The notes: generated from the letters alone by a model not told the origin. DNA of 64,000 bases from Symbiodinium natans (GCA_905221605.1 CAJNDS010002304.1:312001-376000); one strand, 5' to 3'. Shown: positions 36,775 to 48,600, numbered from the stretch's first letter. Translations and numbers: made by a program.

Positions 36775-37626
36775 AAGCATAAGACTAAGACTGAGACTGA
36801 GACTGAGACGGAGAACAAGAACAAGAACAAGAACAAGAATAAGAAATGGCTGGAAAGCCCTCTTCTGAAAGTCAAGGTTGAAGAAAGCGACTCGCTAGTG
36901 ACCGCTACGAGTAGTGCTCCTTCTCGGCATTGAGAGAAGGAAAAGGTGAGGAAGCTTGCAATTGCAAGGCCACACTCAGAGTTAGACTTCCAGACAGGTG
37001 GATTTCCCAACCTCCCCCCCTCACCCCACCCACCCCAGGCTTGAACGAAGGCCCGAAGGACGCCGGTGCTGTGATGCAGACCCCGAGCTTTCGCGCTTTC
37101 ACGTTCTGCGCGCCTCGTCCGAAGCGGGGTCCTCCGCGCCCGGGTGGAAGCGCTCCTGGCATGGAAGCTTATTGGAGTTCATGGCGACTGGTCTCTGTTG
37201 CCAGGCAGGGTCTGGGCAAAGTATATCTTCTTTAAGACATAAATGGAGTGATCGTACAACCGCCTATGCATTGAAGACCGGCACCGGGCCAAACATGCCT
37301 ACCCGAGATAAAAGGAGGAAGGCCCGAAGGAGTTCCGAGCCGTTGTCCTTGTCCCAACTCCCAAACGCAAGGTGAACTTGGGATAACTTGGGATAACTTG
37401 GGTCCTCGGGAATTCCCGTCACGGCCACGGCGGCCACCCGGTCGTTCACCTTCACCAAGACCTCGTAGGAGTCGAAGACGTGCCTCCCGGCCACCGTTTC
37501 GTAGACGACTCCGGCGGCCACCGTCGGAAGAGGCCCCAGCTGCTTCAGATAACTCTCTCGCAGCTCACAGTCTGAGGAGCCGGTGTCCACCAAGGCCATG
37601 TTCACAAATGGGCCACCCGCTTGCGG
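36490..37626 (-). CDS. Retropepsin-like aspartic protease gene, copy A (3 core exons)
   Basis: Exons 37626-37405, 37155-37114 and 36567-36490 are all phase 0 (74, 14 and 26 codons). Exon 1 carries the catalytic motif ALVDTGSSDCELRESYLKQL and the flap region GVVYETVAGRHVFDSYE, then VKVNDRVAAVAVTGIPE. Exon 2 is ERFHPGAEDPASDE. Exon 3 ends the fold with EAVLGLASLSALGLLVE. The DTG motif and the C-terminal Leu-Gly-Leu-hydrophobic strand are typical of clan AA single-domain proteases that act as dimers. The donors are GAG|GACC, GAG|GCGC and GAG|GTGA, i.e. GA, GC and GT in one gene. Upstream start and any flanking domains are not identified. The substrate is unknown. Confidence 0.75.
36747..36842. 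repeat. GAA, GACTGA and AACAAG simple repeats
   Basis: A (GAA)n run (36747-36777) is followed by GAGACT-type and AACAAG-type repeats. Located in the last intron of protease copy A. Confidence 0.9.
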
Positions 37627-38430
37627 CTGCAAGGGGGACATGAACATGCAGTGCACGTAGGTCACGGGAATGATTGGGGACCTTGCGCCGCAGCTCGTCC
37701 CAGCACCGAGCCGCAAGCTACAACATCATTACGTATTATCACCTAAGCCTATCACCTCAAAGAAGTCTCAAAGACACGAGCAAATTGGACGTGCGGCCCG
37801 TGTGGATCGACTTCACAGGGCTGGGCATCCGCAAGCTTTGGCAGACCCTCCAGCATCAGCGGCATGGAGCAGCCGGTGCCCGGCAGCCATCGCGGCTGCA
37901 AGGTGGCCGAGCCATGCCGGTAAGAGGACCACATCTGACTCAGCGATCCCACAAAAGGGGCCGAGGGTGGGAGTGTAGCCCATGGTCTCGAGCTGGCCAC
38001 GTGCAGCTGCCCCATCTGCAGGTACGCCGGCGATCCTTTCTTGCAGTTGCGTGAGGGGAAAAAACAAAGCTGCAACATGCTGAGCTCCTGTTTCCTGCCT
38101 ACCCTATACATCGAATCAACTCAGATGGGGACCATCAGCCTGATGCGGCTTTCCCACAGACTCAGTTGCCTGTCCACAAAGCGGATGCAACCAATGGATA
38201 TGGGTCATTCTTGCCTTGTCGGAAGAAGGAAGCATGAAGGACCAACATGTCCAAGATACGAGGCAAGTGTGGCTACCAATGCGCTGCAAGAGCTATCGAC
38301 ACTCAAGAGTCATAGTTGTAGCGACAAGCAAGGTGGTGAGCTTTGGTCCTTGTCTTGCTGCGTTCCTATTGCAGTCTGACAGGAACCGCAAGGTATCCGG
38401 ACCAGATGCCTCCACACAACTCCCTGATGC
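37627..38430. other. Spacer between the two protease genes
   Basis: GC-rich open frames on both strands around 37750-38067 (for example minus GYTPTLGPFCGIAESDVVLL) could be exons, but no join or family could be established. Confidence 0.3.
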
Positions 38431-39300
38431 CTGAGTGGACACCAGACTTCGAGTGGGGCAGTCGACAACCAAGCCCAGGGCCGCGATTGCCATGTGCCCA
38501 AGCAGGGCCTCCCGAGAGACGAATGCCCTTGAACCCGTGAGTCCAAGGCATCTCTGCTGTTGTGGCTGAAGCCCCGTCTGAGTCTATTACACCCTGCTGC
38601 AGCTGTCCTCGTCCGAGCAGGGCTCCTCAGCACCCGCCTGGAAGCGCTCCTGGTTAGAGAAGATATGAACATGAATATAACAGTATCATGCAATGTCTCA
38701 TGTAATTTCTAGTGCTCTGCCGATCCTGTTCTCGCCTACAAGGTCATCATGGGTGATCCGTCCTCTGGCACCACGGTCAGCACTGCCGCGCATCGATGGC
38801 CGCCCACGGTCAGCACCACCTGCCAGGCTCGGGAGCTCGTGCAAAGGACAAGCCGCCTGGCGCGCGCGCAGCCTCGTAGGCATCGTAAGCCTCTCCACCC
38901 GTTGAGGTCTCATACATCACCTCGAGTGCGAAAGAAGACATGTTCTTGGCAATAAGTTCACACCTACCAGGGCAAGAAGGGTAACAAATAGATAGAATAA
39001 TGGAAACCACTTTCACAGCCTTCACAAAGGGTGCCCAAACAAAACGGCGCACGCTCTTGCTGAGCCGGCGGCCCCTCTCTCCACGATGGGAAGTTCCGGA
39101 AGCCGCCTCAGCAAGCCTTCCCTCAGCTCCTAGGGGTCGATTTCAAGGAGTCCCCAAAATGTTTTCATAATTAGGGCTGCATATTAAACAATGAGGGAAA
39201 GTTAAACATGATCCCAAATCGATACCTAGGTTCACAGTCTGAAGAGCCCGTGTCGACCAGGGCACGCTCCACCACCTTATCTTCACCAGGCAGGGTCCAT
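38431..39300 (-). CDS. Retropepsin-like aspartic protease gene, copy B (6 core exons)
   Basis: Exons: about 39300-39234 (KVVERALVDTGSSDC), 39129-39073 (ELREGLLRRLPELPIVERG), 38920-38873 (VMYETSTGGEAYDAYE), 38819-38763 (VVLTVGGHRCAAVLTVVPE), 38649-38608 (ERFQAGAEEPCSDE) and 38508-38431 (ALLGHMAIAALGLVVDC). Joined in order they match copy A along its whole length, with the same catalytic DTG, and all internal junctions are phase 0. Three introns fall inside what is one exon in copy A. Donors include GA (after DC, VPE and SDE) and GC (after ERG, AYE and STQ). No frameshift is needed, so it looks functional rather than a pseudogene. The first exon's start is uncertain. Confidence 0.75.
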
Positions 39301-39736
39301 GAATGTCCATGAGGTTCGACTTTACTGCTGCTCTTCTGGCTTTGCTCAAGATACCTACAGGCGAGAAAGTGGCGGGTCTACATCTTCGAGAGTCAACACG
39401 CTGAAGGTTTGTTCTCCTATGCGATTGCATCGCTAGAAGTGCCCCTTCACGCCCGTTCCTCAGAGGCGAAGCTCCTGGCGTCCCCCATGGTTCCATCATG
39501 TGCTTTTGGATCCCCCACTATGTCCTAAACCCACAAGCAGACAAAGAGTCTAGCCTGCTGTGTTTGGCAGCAATGGCAAACAAGGGCAACGCACGCAGGC
39601 ATCTATAGAATAGACTTGCCACTGCTCTGGATGAAGTGTTCCTGTAGCAGTGACTAGAAGAGAAGCATCTCGGTGATGGTGCGTGAATGGGGCTTTTCTG
39701 TTCACTGCATCTACGTACAAGAAACATGATGAACAC

Positions 39737-41037
39737 TTAGCCCTCAACCTTCAAGCCCTGCAGCGCCGAGCCTTGCAGTGCACCCTGAACCCCAAGCGCC
39801 TCAAGAACCCCCAGCACGCCCCTCACGCACCTTCTCTTATCTAACAGGTACATCTGAACTGTGCGCCAATGCCACGAAGGTGCAATGCCTGGGCCATCAG
39901 GAGAGCTTGGCGCAGAGAAGACGCATCTGGCGAAGACCAGGCCGCTGTTTGGCCGGAGGACTCGGCCGGGGCTGCTGTGAACAGGCGCGGCCTCCGAATG
40001 GCACTCGGCGCGGAACTCATGGAAACAAGATTTGCAAAAGATCGCCCCAGCACCGATGACTTCTCGGAGAGGCGTGCTGTTGCGTGCCTGCTTCGCCGGG
40101 TCTGCCGGCAGCGGCACTGCCGAACGCACTCGTTGCAGCCAGCGAGGGGCGCTGGACGCACCAGCCGGCATCGAGGGAGGTTCCTCCGCGGTCGACTTCT
40201 CCGGCTCCGGACCTGGCACATGGATGGAGTGTTGCTCGCATGCCTTTGTACTTGCTGCGTCGGTTCTCGATTTGGTATTCCCTCAAAGTGTCCAAACCTT
40301 CCAATACCTATCATCGCCCTCCCTACAAGCTTGTAATGCTTGGCCACAACGAAGCACAGACCGCGGGCCATTGCAGCATGCAAGAAGACTGCCTACTACT
40401 GTGATACATGCACATCGGAATAAAGCCCTCGCAGCGCAACAAGATCTTCGCGTGATTCGACTCGCCTCTGCCGAAGACCAAGCCCATGGCTCCGAGCTAC
40501 GACAATGAGGAGGAGTGAGTAATGCACGAGTACATGCAATGGTGGCCTAGCTGTATGATGCAAAGCTTGTGGCTCGAGAGTCTCTGACAATTTGGCTTGA
40601 GCATGCTTGAAGGACCTCGATTCTCACCTTCTGACACGTGATCGGGCCCTCGGATCAGGCTCCTCAAGCTTCATCTAGCTGCATGCAACGCATGCAACAA
40701 ATCGTCGCACCTCCACGTCTGCGACCTTGCCCTGGATCAGCGCAGCCCTATAGGGAGTCTTCTTGGCCATGTTCCGGGCCTTGGCACTGGGAATGGAACA
40801 CCACTCATCAATGAAGCTTCCCACAGGGTTCCGAAGATGCAAAACAACCTGCTTGCCAGTCAAGCTAGGATCCTTGCCAGCGTGATTACGCCAGTCCAGG
40901 CCGGAGCAGATGCCTAGGCATGCTGGATCACATGCTGGATGCTGTGCTTGGGCCATCTTTCGTAATGCGCCGCACATGCCACGCCCTCCAGGCCCAGTTG
41001 CTTGCGCTAGCGGGGACATCATGGTGGCCTGCAGCAA
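39737..41037 (-). CDS. Unidentified multi-exon gene
   Basis: Two minus-strand pieces look coded. One is 40914-40711, after a CTAG acceptor and ending at a GTGCGA donor (GKQVVLHLRNPVGSFIDEWC, then YRAALIQGKVADVE). The other is about 40219-39980 (PSMPAGASSAPRWLQRVRSA, then CKSCFHEFRAECHSEA). A possible third piece is 39975-39850 (SSLRQALLMAQALHLRGIG). The C-x2-C...C spacing in the second is too short to assign a zinc finger. Several frames on both strands are open in this GC-rich DNA, so strand rests on splice sites and composition. Confidence 0.35.
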
Positions 41038-41108
41038 AGCAACCCATCTCCAAAATGGACCCTCGATAGCCGGTAACCTTCAGCCTTCAGCCACCCCTTG
41101 GCCCTTCA

Positions 41109-41152
41109 CCCTAAACCCTAAACCCTAAACCCTAAACCCTAAACCCCAAACC
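41109..41152 (-). repeat. Interstitial telomere repeat (CCCTAAA)n
   Basis: About six CCCTAAA units, the last ones degenerate. Confidence 0.95.
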
Positions 41153-41261
41153 CTCCCAAACCCGAAACCCAAAAGCTCCAACAATCTGTCGTCGGTCCGG
41201 GGCCTGGCCCGGTGGCATCAACGATGCCGGGGGCGGCGGAGGCAACGGCCCTGGCACAGCT

Positions 41262-41362
41262 TAGCGTTTAGGGTGTTAGGGTTTAGGGTTTAGGGTTTAG
41301 GAAACAGGGTTTAGGGTTTAGGGTTTAGGAAACAGGGTTTAGGGTTTAGGGTTTAGGGTTTC
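41262..41362 (+). repeat. Interstitial telomere repeat (TTTAGGG)n, interrupted
   Basis: TTTAGGG units in the opposite orientation to the arrays at 41109 and 41814, with two copies of the interruption GGAAACAGGG. Confidence 0.95.
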
Positions 41363-41488
41363 GGGGCACAATGCAGCCTTCAAAAAGCCTTGGGTCCAAC
41401 ATGCAACCTTGACCTGCTGGTTCAAGGAATGCGAATTAGGTCATTTGGTACCTTATATCCCCCTATGTATACACAAAAAACAAACTGT

Positions 41489-41597
41489 GTGTATGTATAT
41501 ATATATATATATGTATTTGTTTATTTATATTTATTGTTTTATTTACATTTATATATATATATATATGTGTGTGTGTATACATATATATATATGCATG

Positions 41598-41638
<41 letters not shown>

Positions 41639-41660
41639 TTATTTATTTATATTTATATAT
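41489..41660. repeat. TA / TTTA microsatellites
   Basis: Runs of TA, TATG and TTTA. The Tyr/Ile-rich open frames through it are artefacts. Confidence 0.95.
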
Positions 41661-41813
41661 ACCCTTTAAGCGACTTCGATCGGGTGCCCATAATTCCCTC
41701 CTTCCCCACGAAGAAGCACCCCTAGGTTCTTTTTCCCACCCGTGTCGCAAGCGTTTACGGGGAGAATCGTCAGACAAACCAACGGCCTGAGTCTGGATAT
41801 GAGTTGCAAGGGT

Positions 41814-41932
41814 AAACCTAAACCCTACACCCTACACCCTACACCCTACACCCTACACCCTAAACCCTAAACCCTAAACCCTAAACCCTAAACCCTAAAC
41901 CCTAAACCCTAAACCCTAAACCCTAAACCCCC
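41814..41932 (-). repeat. Interstitial telomere repeat (CCCTAAA / CCCTACA)n
   Basis: About five CCCTACA variants followed by about eleven perfect CCCTAAA units. Confidence 0.97.
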
Positions 41933-42340
41933 ACCCCCCCGGCCGCTGCCAAGCACTGCAGCCATGCCCGGCGTGGTGCCCGGCGACTCGGCGAGCGTCT
42001 GGAGGATGGCCTTACAGGTCTTACGGGGGCTCTCGTTGACATGTGACCCGAGATATTACTGTGTAAATGATTATGCAAATATATATATATATATGCATAT
42101 ATATATATGTACAATGAGAATAATACCACTTTGATAGGTCTTCTATTTTATGTGTACAAGACAATTGTTCATGCAATGACAAGAAAGATGCTTCTGATAT
42201 CGAAAATGGAGCATTGCTGGTGCTTCTGGTGGCCTGCTCTCCCTGCAGAATGCCCCGAATGCCGCAAAGCATGGGGAGCTGGAGCTCCGAGGAAATACCA
42301 CAACCCTGAACCCCGAATTGCTCACGTTCAGGGTTCAGGG

Positions 42341-42562
42341 TGCGGAGCTGCAACTGGTATTGTAAAAAGAGTTAGTGTTGGAAGTTGAAAGGGTTAATAA
42401 ACCCGGAAATTATTTTTTGGCTCAAGACTGGGCCATGTGCCTGGTAGTAAAAGGTGAGTGCCCTGTGGTTTGGGTTTGTTGTGTGGTTGATCCAGGGAAA
42501 TCAAGGGATTCTGTTGGGGTTGACTTTTCGGTTTCTCGTCCCCCTTCGGGTTCCCCCCGTAG
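42341..42562 (+). repeat. 5' LTR (222 bp)
   Basis: Identical to 50826-51047. It contains the 12-mer TTTTGGCTCAAG (42415-42426), equal to the 3' end of the dinoflagellate spliced leader. After the repeat the two copies diverge at once (GTTATG here, CACAGG on the right). Confidence 0.95.
42415..42426 (+). promoter_or_regulatory. Spliced-leader remnant in the LTR
   Basis: TTTTGGCTCAAG matches the last 12 of 22 bases of the dinoflagellate trans-spliced leader. The base before the T run (A) also fits if two extra T are allowed. Repeated identically in the right LTR. If real, it marks the 5' end of the R region of a trans-spliced element RNA. Confidence 0.5.
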
Positions 42563-42574
42563 GTTATGAGCCCA
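42562..42574 (+). promoter_or_regulatory. Primer-binding site (initiator tRNA-Met anticodon arm)
   Basis: GGTTATGAGCCCA; its reverse complement TGGGCTCATAACC reads through the CAT anticodon of initiator tRNA-Met of the yeast/bacterial GGGCTCATAACCC type. Copia uses the same region of the tRNA (a 5' half molecule) as primer. Confidence 0.65.
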
Positions 42575-42626
42575 AATTAGGTTCCCTGCGGTTTGTGTTT
42601 CGGCTTCAGGGTGGAAGCTTGAAGCC

Positions 42627-45600
42627 ATGGCGACCAACTGGTTACGGACTGGGGTGGCATCATCAAGCTCCAATGTGGGCGACCAAGGTGATGGTGGTGT
42701 CAAAAGGTCTGCAACGGGTGAAAAAGTCGTTCCCAATGAGGAAGCTCTGGTTGATGTTGGTGGTATGCGTGGCGAAGAGAAGCCGGTGGTGGAAGGACTG
42801 GAAGACCAGATGGAAGCAGTTTTGCTGCGCCTTCTGAGCAAACATGGGCATCTTCTTCGAGCTGCGGAATCTGCTGAATCAACGGGAGCGCCAACAACAA
42901 GCTCCTCTACGTCAAAGATGGTGGAGCAAGGGTGCCAGACAGAACTGGTTGGGGATGTTATCCCTGTTTCCAAGCGAGCTCGCAACAAGGTGAGTTTCGC
43001 GGCTGAAAGTGGTGATCTGTTGACAGGTGAAGTGGAAGAAACTGCGCCTGTTGCTGCGACAAAAAGCAGTATCCTCGTTGTTGGGGACGCAGAAGGAGTC
43101 GTTCCTGTTGCTATGGTGATGAGCGAAGGAGAAATCCTGGAATTGGAGGCAGCAAGAATACAGCAAGAGTCAGACGAGGACTTAAACGCTGGTGGTGGAG
43201 GCAAAGCGTCTCAGGCTGCTGACCTTCCAATCGTCGACTGCGATGGGAAGACATGGGAACGCCATTTTCACGAGGATGGGAGAGAATATTTTTACTGCTT
43301 GGACACTGGTGATACCCAATGGGTGTTGCCTAAGAAGACTGGAATGGCTGGAAATAGCGAGGGGCCAGGTATTGGAATGGGCATTGTCCCTGTGGAAGAT
43401 GAGCCAACGCTGGGTGCTACCTCGTCTCCATCATCTACTGAGTCTTCTAGGGCACAGCAGGGTAGCATGGAAAGTGTGAACAGCGGTGTAAATAGTGTAA
43501 GTGAAAAGGATTTTTCCTCTACTATCGGGGATAGCGGTCCTAGGGGTGGTGGTGACGCCCCGACCTCGGGTTCTCCTGATGAAGAGGGGATTTCTGGAAA
43601 CCGAGCAGACATCGCTGAAGCTCAACATCTGGATCGGGAAGAAATGGGGATGCTTTCTGAGGGTGTGGCAGCGGTGGAATCGGTGGGTCCAGAAGAAAAA
43701 ATGCCCAATGTGGAGATCGGAATTGTGTCGGCTACAGAAGAGCGAGTGGTGGATGTGGTGCCTGTCGTTCAGGAAGATGGCCCTGGAGATTTGGATGACG
43801 AAGAGAAAAAGTTGTGCATTACGACTGAGGAGGTCTCTTCGTTTGGTGCCGAGAATTCTGCCATTCAAAGGGAAAAGGAAACTTCTGAAACTGCTGGAGA
43901 CACGGTTGATAAGAAAGATGAGGCCTGGAGCGCCAATGAAGCGCGGGTCGATGCGCCAGATAGTACCTGGAGTGCGAATGAGGCACGGGTTGAGGTGCAT
44001 ATGGTGGTACGTTCCACGGGCGACTGCAACAATGGGGCGCAGGTCTCCGCAGCAGCTGATGATGGAGGTTCACAGGTGGACGCACTGGTGCAACCTGAAA
44101 TTAGCCGCGAGGAACGAAATGACAAGGACTACACCGGAGCCAATGAGGCAGCTGTGGTCAATGATGGTGGCAATTCTCCTTTGGAAACCATGGAACCAAA
44201 GGAGCCTGCGGTGGAAGAAAGTGTGCCTGCCGTGGATGATCAACTCAATCGCCCTGCAGCGGAAGAAAATTTGCCTGCTGCAGAAGGTGTGACAAAGGAC
44301 ACCAATGAAGGGTCCACTCCCATGAAGGGAGAAGCGTTGCCGTCTGGAAGTTCACCGGAAGTCGACACCGAGCGAACTGAAGCAGATGAGGCAAAGCCTT
44401 TGGCAGAGAAAAAGGGAAGTCCTGAAATCCAAGAGCACAAAAAAGATGAGCTTGTGGGACTCGTGGAACAGGACGAGCAGTGTGACCCAAAGGTGAAGAT
44501 AAAGGATGCGCCAGGAGCCGATGATACAGAGATGGTTTCTGAAGAGCATGCAAAGAAAGTGCCCCGAGCGGGAGCCTTGGAATCACCTGGGACACATTGC
44601 TATGAAGAGGGAGATAAGATCACTGGTCTAGTGCGCTGCATCAATGGGTATGGAGCTTTTTTGGACTATGGTGATCTAAATGTATTGATTCCTGCAGAAG
44701 GGAACAATGTACATCAGTTCCAATTTGGTGATACTGTCAATGGAACAGTGAAACGAGTGGAAGATGATGGTACCATAATCTTGGACACCTTTCTGGTTTT
44801 GGAAGAGAACGAGGAGGATTCCTCGCCAAAGCTGCGCAAATGGAAGGACAGCGGCTGGGGTACATGGTGGACAGGCTCATGGCAGACTGGTCAATGGTAC
44901 AAAGGTTCTGATGGTCAATGGGACTGGAAGTCAGAGGAACCGCAGTCTCGTGAGTGGTTCGCCGAGTCAAAAGCATCCTCGAGGGAACAAGAGGAGGCTG
45001 AGCAGAAACAGCTCTATGGAGAGAAGATCTGTCGAAATCTCCTGGAAGATGAAACAATTAATAATGACTATGTGGGCAAAATCACTGGGATGTTGCTGAG
45101 TCGTTCAATGGACGTGATTGTGGAGTGTATTGCGGATCATGCATTCCTGAATAATGAGGCTCGGAGCGCATACAACATCTTGCTAAGTGATGGTTGGAAG
45201 CCTGAGAAGAAAGAACGTGTCGGTGTGGAAGAAACAACCACTTTTTCCCGGAAGCAGTACCACGACGCGCTCTACGAACTGGCACGCAAGAAAAGAAGAT
45301 TTAGTGGACCAGTTGTGGGTGAAGCGGTGGCAATGTTGCTGAGCAAGGGAAAAGATGAGCTTTGGAACGAGCTGTGGTTGGACACCAAGCGATTTCTGCA
45401 AGAGCTTGACGGTGCAGTCGAGGAGATGAGCAAGAGGGAAAACAGGCCGATAGAGACCTATATGGATCCCGATCAGTACAAAAAGGCTCACACGACTCCG
45501 AAAACTGTGTCACTTGGATACAGTAAGCTGTGCAGGTTCTTCAATCAAGGGAGGTGTCGAAATGGAGATGGGTGTTCCTATGAACATCGTTGCTATGGTG

Positions 45601-48600
45601 AAGGGTGGCCTGAAGGAGAGCCAACTGAGCCAAAGAACAGCCAAAAAACTGGTGACGAGGATGGGGACATCGGTGGCCCTCCAACTGATGAAGGTACAGT
45701 GGATGAGGTGCAGCAGGAGCGGGAGGATTCGGCCTTCCGAGCCCAGTACAACTATGGCAAAGGGACATCAAAAGGTGAGCCTACGCTGGGTGAAACGAAG
45801 AAACGGCTGTGTCTGTATTACAACCAAAGTGGTTGTAAATATGGGACTGCGTGCAGGTTTCTCCACGACGATGACGTGGCATTGGAAGGGACTTGGGAGC
45901 CTGGCAAATCTTGGGACAATGCTTCCAGAAGGGCAATAAGGGACGCGGGGTTCCACCAGTGCTGTTTCGACTACTATCTCAAAGGGAGATGTCGTGTGCG
46001 ATTTGGCTGCAAGTATTCTCACGAAGAGATGTCTGAGGACCGGCTGGCCCAGTTGAAGCATTTGGTGAATGTGGCAAACCATGTGTCCTTTCAAAGGGCA
46101 AAGGGATTGGAGATTCCTGACAGGAACGCTTTTCAACCACCAGTAAGTGGGGGAGCAGAATCTTCGTCCTCCTCAGCACCAAAAGCGCTGCAGATGACCA
46201 ATGTGTCACAAAAAGATGGTGAAAAGGGTATTCTGGATGAAGAAGAGGCTGACGAACAAAAGAATTCGGTGGCTGCGTCTACTAGCACTCAGCTTCACAA
46301 TCCAGAGGAGCCAATTGAAAATTGGATGGCTCGCAACCAACACCTGTGGGTGTATACCCCTCATGTAAGTGAGGTGATGATTACCCTTGGTGTGACCAAT
46401 GTGTCGGACTTGCAAGAGTTCATCTTTGTGGAAGATTTGGTTGACAAAGGGATCAACAAGGTGACCGCATGCAAAATTCTGCAATTGGTGGGTGAGGTCC
46501 GATATCGACCGGGAGGACCGGAAAAGGCAGTTCCTTCTGATGCATCTGTACGAGTACAACAATCTTCTGGGAACAAAGGGACTGGAAGAGCGGCGGTGCG
46601 AACCCTCACTCAGGTGCGTGAAGCTGAAGACTCCGGTGCAAAAACGATGCCGAGAGGCTCCTATCGGGAGCTTTTTGATAAGGTCAAGTACCGTGACGCT
46701 TGGACGCTTGCGCAGAGGTCTCCGCTGTGTGTACAGAAGCTGAAGTTGGTGGGAGTTGGAATGCCACCGGTGAATCCACCAACAAAAAAATATCGGTCAA
46801 GATCAAACCCTGTGAAAAGGGGAAGGCCCTTGCTGGACAAAAAACAGGTGCGACAGGTGCCACGCTCTCGCTCACAGCGACGAGCGCAACCGGCGGAAGT
46901 GGTGGAGAAACCAAAACCACTGGAACTGAAGCCTCGTGGTGGGTTGTCGTATCGGTTCAGCAGAGCGTGGGCAGATGTGGTGGACGATGATGATCAGGCG
47001 GAGGCTTTGGTTTCTTATGCCGCTTCCTCAAGCGATTCAAGCGAGGAAGAGACCAATGCTGTGCACCGCATGCGGGAAATCCTTTTGCAAGAAAGGGATT
47101 CACAGAGAACTGCGATTCGTGGCAATGTTCCGATGGGTGGTTCTTCCGGCCCCAATGCCGGGCAGAAAAAATCGGTTCACCTTGGCAAAGAACGCGACAA
47201 AGCGTCGCGGGGGGAGACCCGCCAAGAAGTGACTTCTCAAGTTTTTTCGCTACCACAACCTTCTCGTCGAACTGAACAGTCTCAAAAAAGAGCAAGGGAT
47301 GGCTCAGTTATGGTTGGTTCGCTGGCGGTGGGCTCCACGGATGAGGTTTTACCTGGGCAAGGTGTTGCTGGACAGGTGAATGGATCTGAAAGCGCTCAAG
47401 TTCTTCCTGGGCATGAAGTGGCTGGACAGGAGACGGCGCTGGAAGGAGCAGTGCAAATTCCCGGCGAGGAGACTGACCAAAATGAAGGAGAAGGTGGGAG
47501 CAATGATCTCCGTGGTGATGATGCGAAGAATTTGGACGGTGGTTTGGTGAGGAGTGACCTTCAGCAATTGCTGGTTAAAGGCCTTCTGAATCGGATTTAT
47601 TGGAAGGTGGCAGTTGGCAAGTTGCCGGTCGGGCAAAGAGACTGCCAAAAAGGGTCCAATAAGATGGATCGAAATTTGGTTATTAGCATGTCATCCGAGG
47701 GTGCAAGCGAACAGGATGAGAACCTGGCACTGGAGGACGATGCTGATCAGTCAATGGGTGACGGTGCGATGGTAGTTCTGGTGTATGATCCAAGGACGCT
47801 GATTCAGTCGCCAACAACTGATTGGGTTATGCGTCGTGGTCTGACCGATCGTTCCATCTGGCCAGCAATGGCGTACACAGCACAGAGAATATGTGCTGAA
47901 ATGGTTCAAGTGGATGAACTGAACGCCCAGTTGAATACTGGGAGACTCCTTTTTGAAAGGAGAGATCAAGGATATTATTGTGATTTGCATCATTCGTTCC
48001 ATGACAATCCGTGCTTGCCGGTGGTGGGAAATTATCCTCTTTCGGTGATGGGTGCACTGCTTTCTCCTGGCCTGGAAAAGGAATTCAGGGATACTGGAAA
48101 GTTTGGAACTGCTATGGAGGCAATAGCCTATGATTGGAGTCGCAGTCCAGGCATGGAAGTTCATGTGGAACTTATGGCAAGGGTAGCCAATCTGGTCGCT
48201 CCATTCCTTAGACTTGGTGGCCAAGGAACAGTGGTGAATTCCGAGTTTCTCTGGCAGCACGGGAGGGACCAAATGATGGAGTTCCTCCAGGCAGCGACTT
48301 GCGCTGATCAATTGGAAGTTCTCTGGAACAGAATGGACGACGATGCTGATGAGGAAGTGGATCCTACAGGAATGGTGCTGGAGATCCCCGATCAACAAGA
48401 TGCGGTACTAGATCAAGGGAACAATGAATCCCTTATTCCCATTGAAGATGCTGGAGGTGAGACACTTGGTGACACTGGAAGGGATGGCAAAGCGCCAGAA
48501 GTCTCTCCGGAAGAGGAGACATCCAGTGGGTCGTCAAGACTGGCGGGCACAAGGATTTTCTTGTGGTCAGTGTACTCTCGCGTTGCTTCCAATTTCTCTA

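Larger units (their letters stand above)
41040..42340. other. Gene-free region with telomere repeats and TA microsatellites
   Basis: Contains CCCTAAA arrays (41109-41152, 41814-41932), a TTTAGGG array with GGAAACA interruptions (41262-41362) and TA/TATT microsatellites (41489-41660, 42078-42112). No coding sequence supported. The LTR element begins at its right edge. Confidence 0.6.

Noticed and set aside
36741-37010. Minus-strand frame with poly-Phe and LF repeats
   Set aside because: It reads the GAA and AACAAG simple repeats and sits in an intron of protease copy A.
41390-41790. Tyr/Ile-rich frames at 41.4-41.8 kb
   Set aside because: They are translations of TA microsatellites.
42375-42569. 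Small open frame inside each LTR
   Set aside because: Present only because the LTR is short and stop-poor in one frame; it overlaps signals for transcription and priming and has no motif.
42422-43204. 260-residue open frame on the minus strand over the LTR and ORF start
   Set aside because: Ser/Thr/Pro-rich shadow of the 2609-codon ORF with no motif. Other minus frames over 42.6-50.4 kb are rejected for the same reason.
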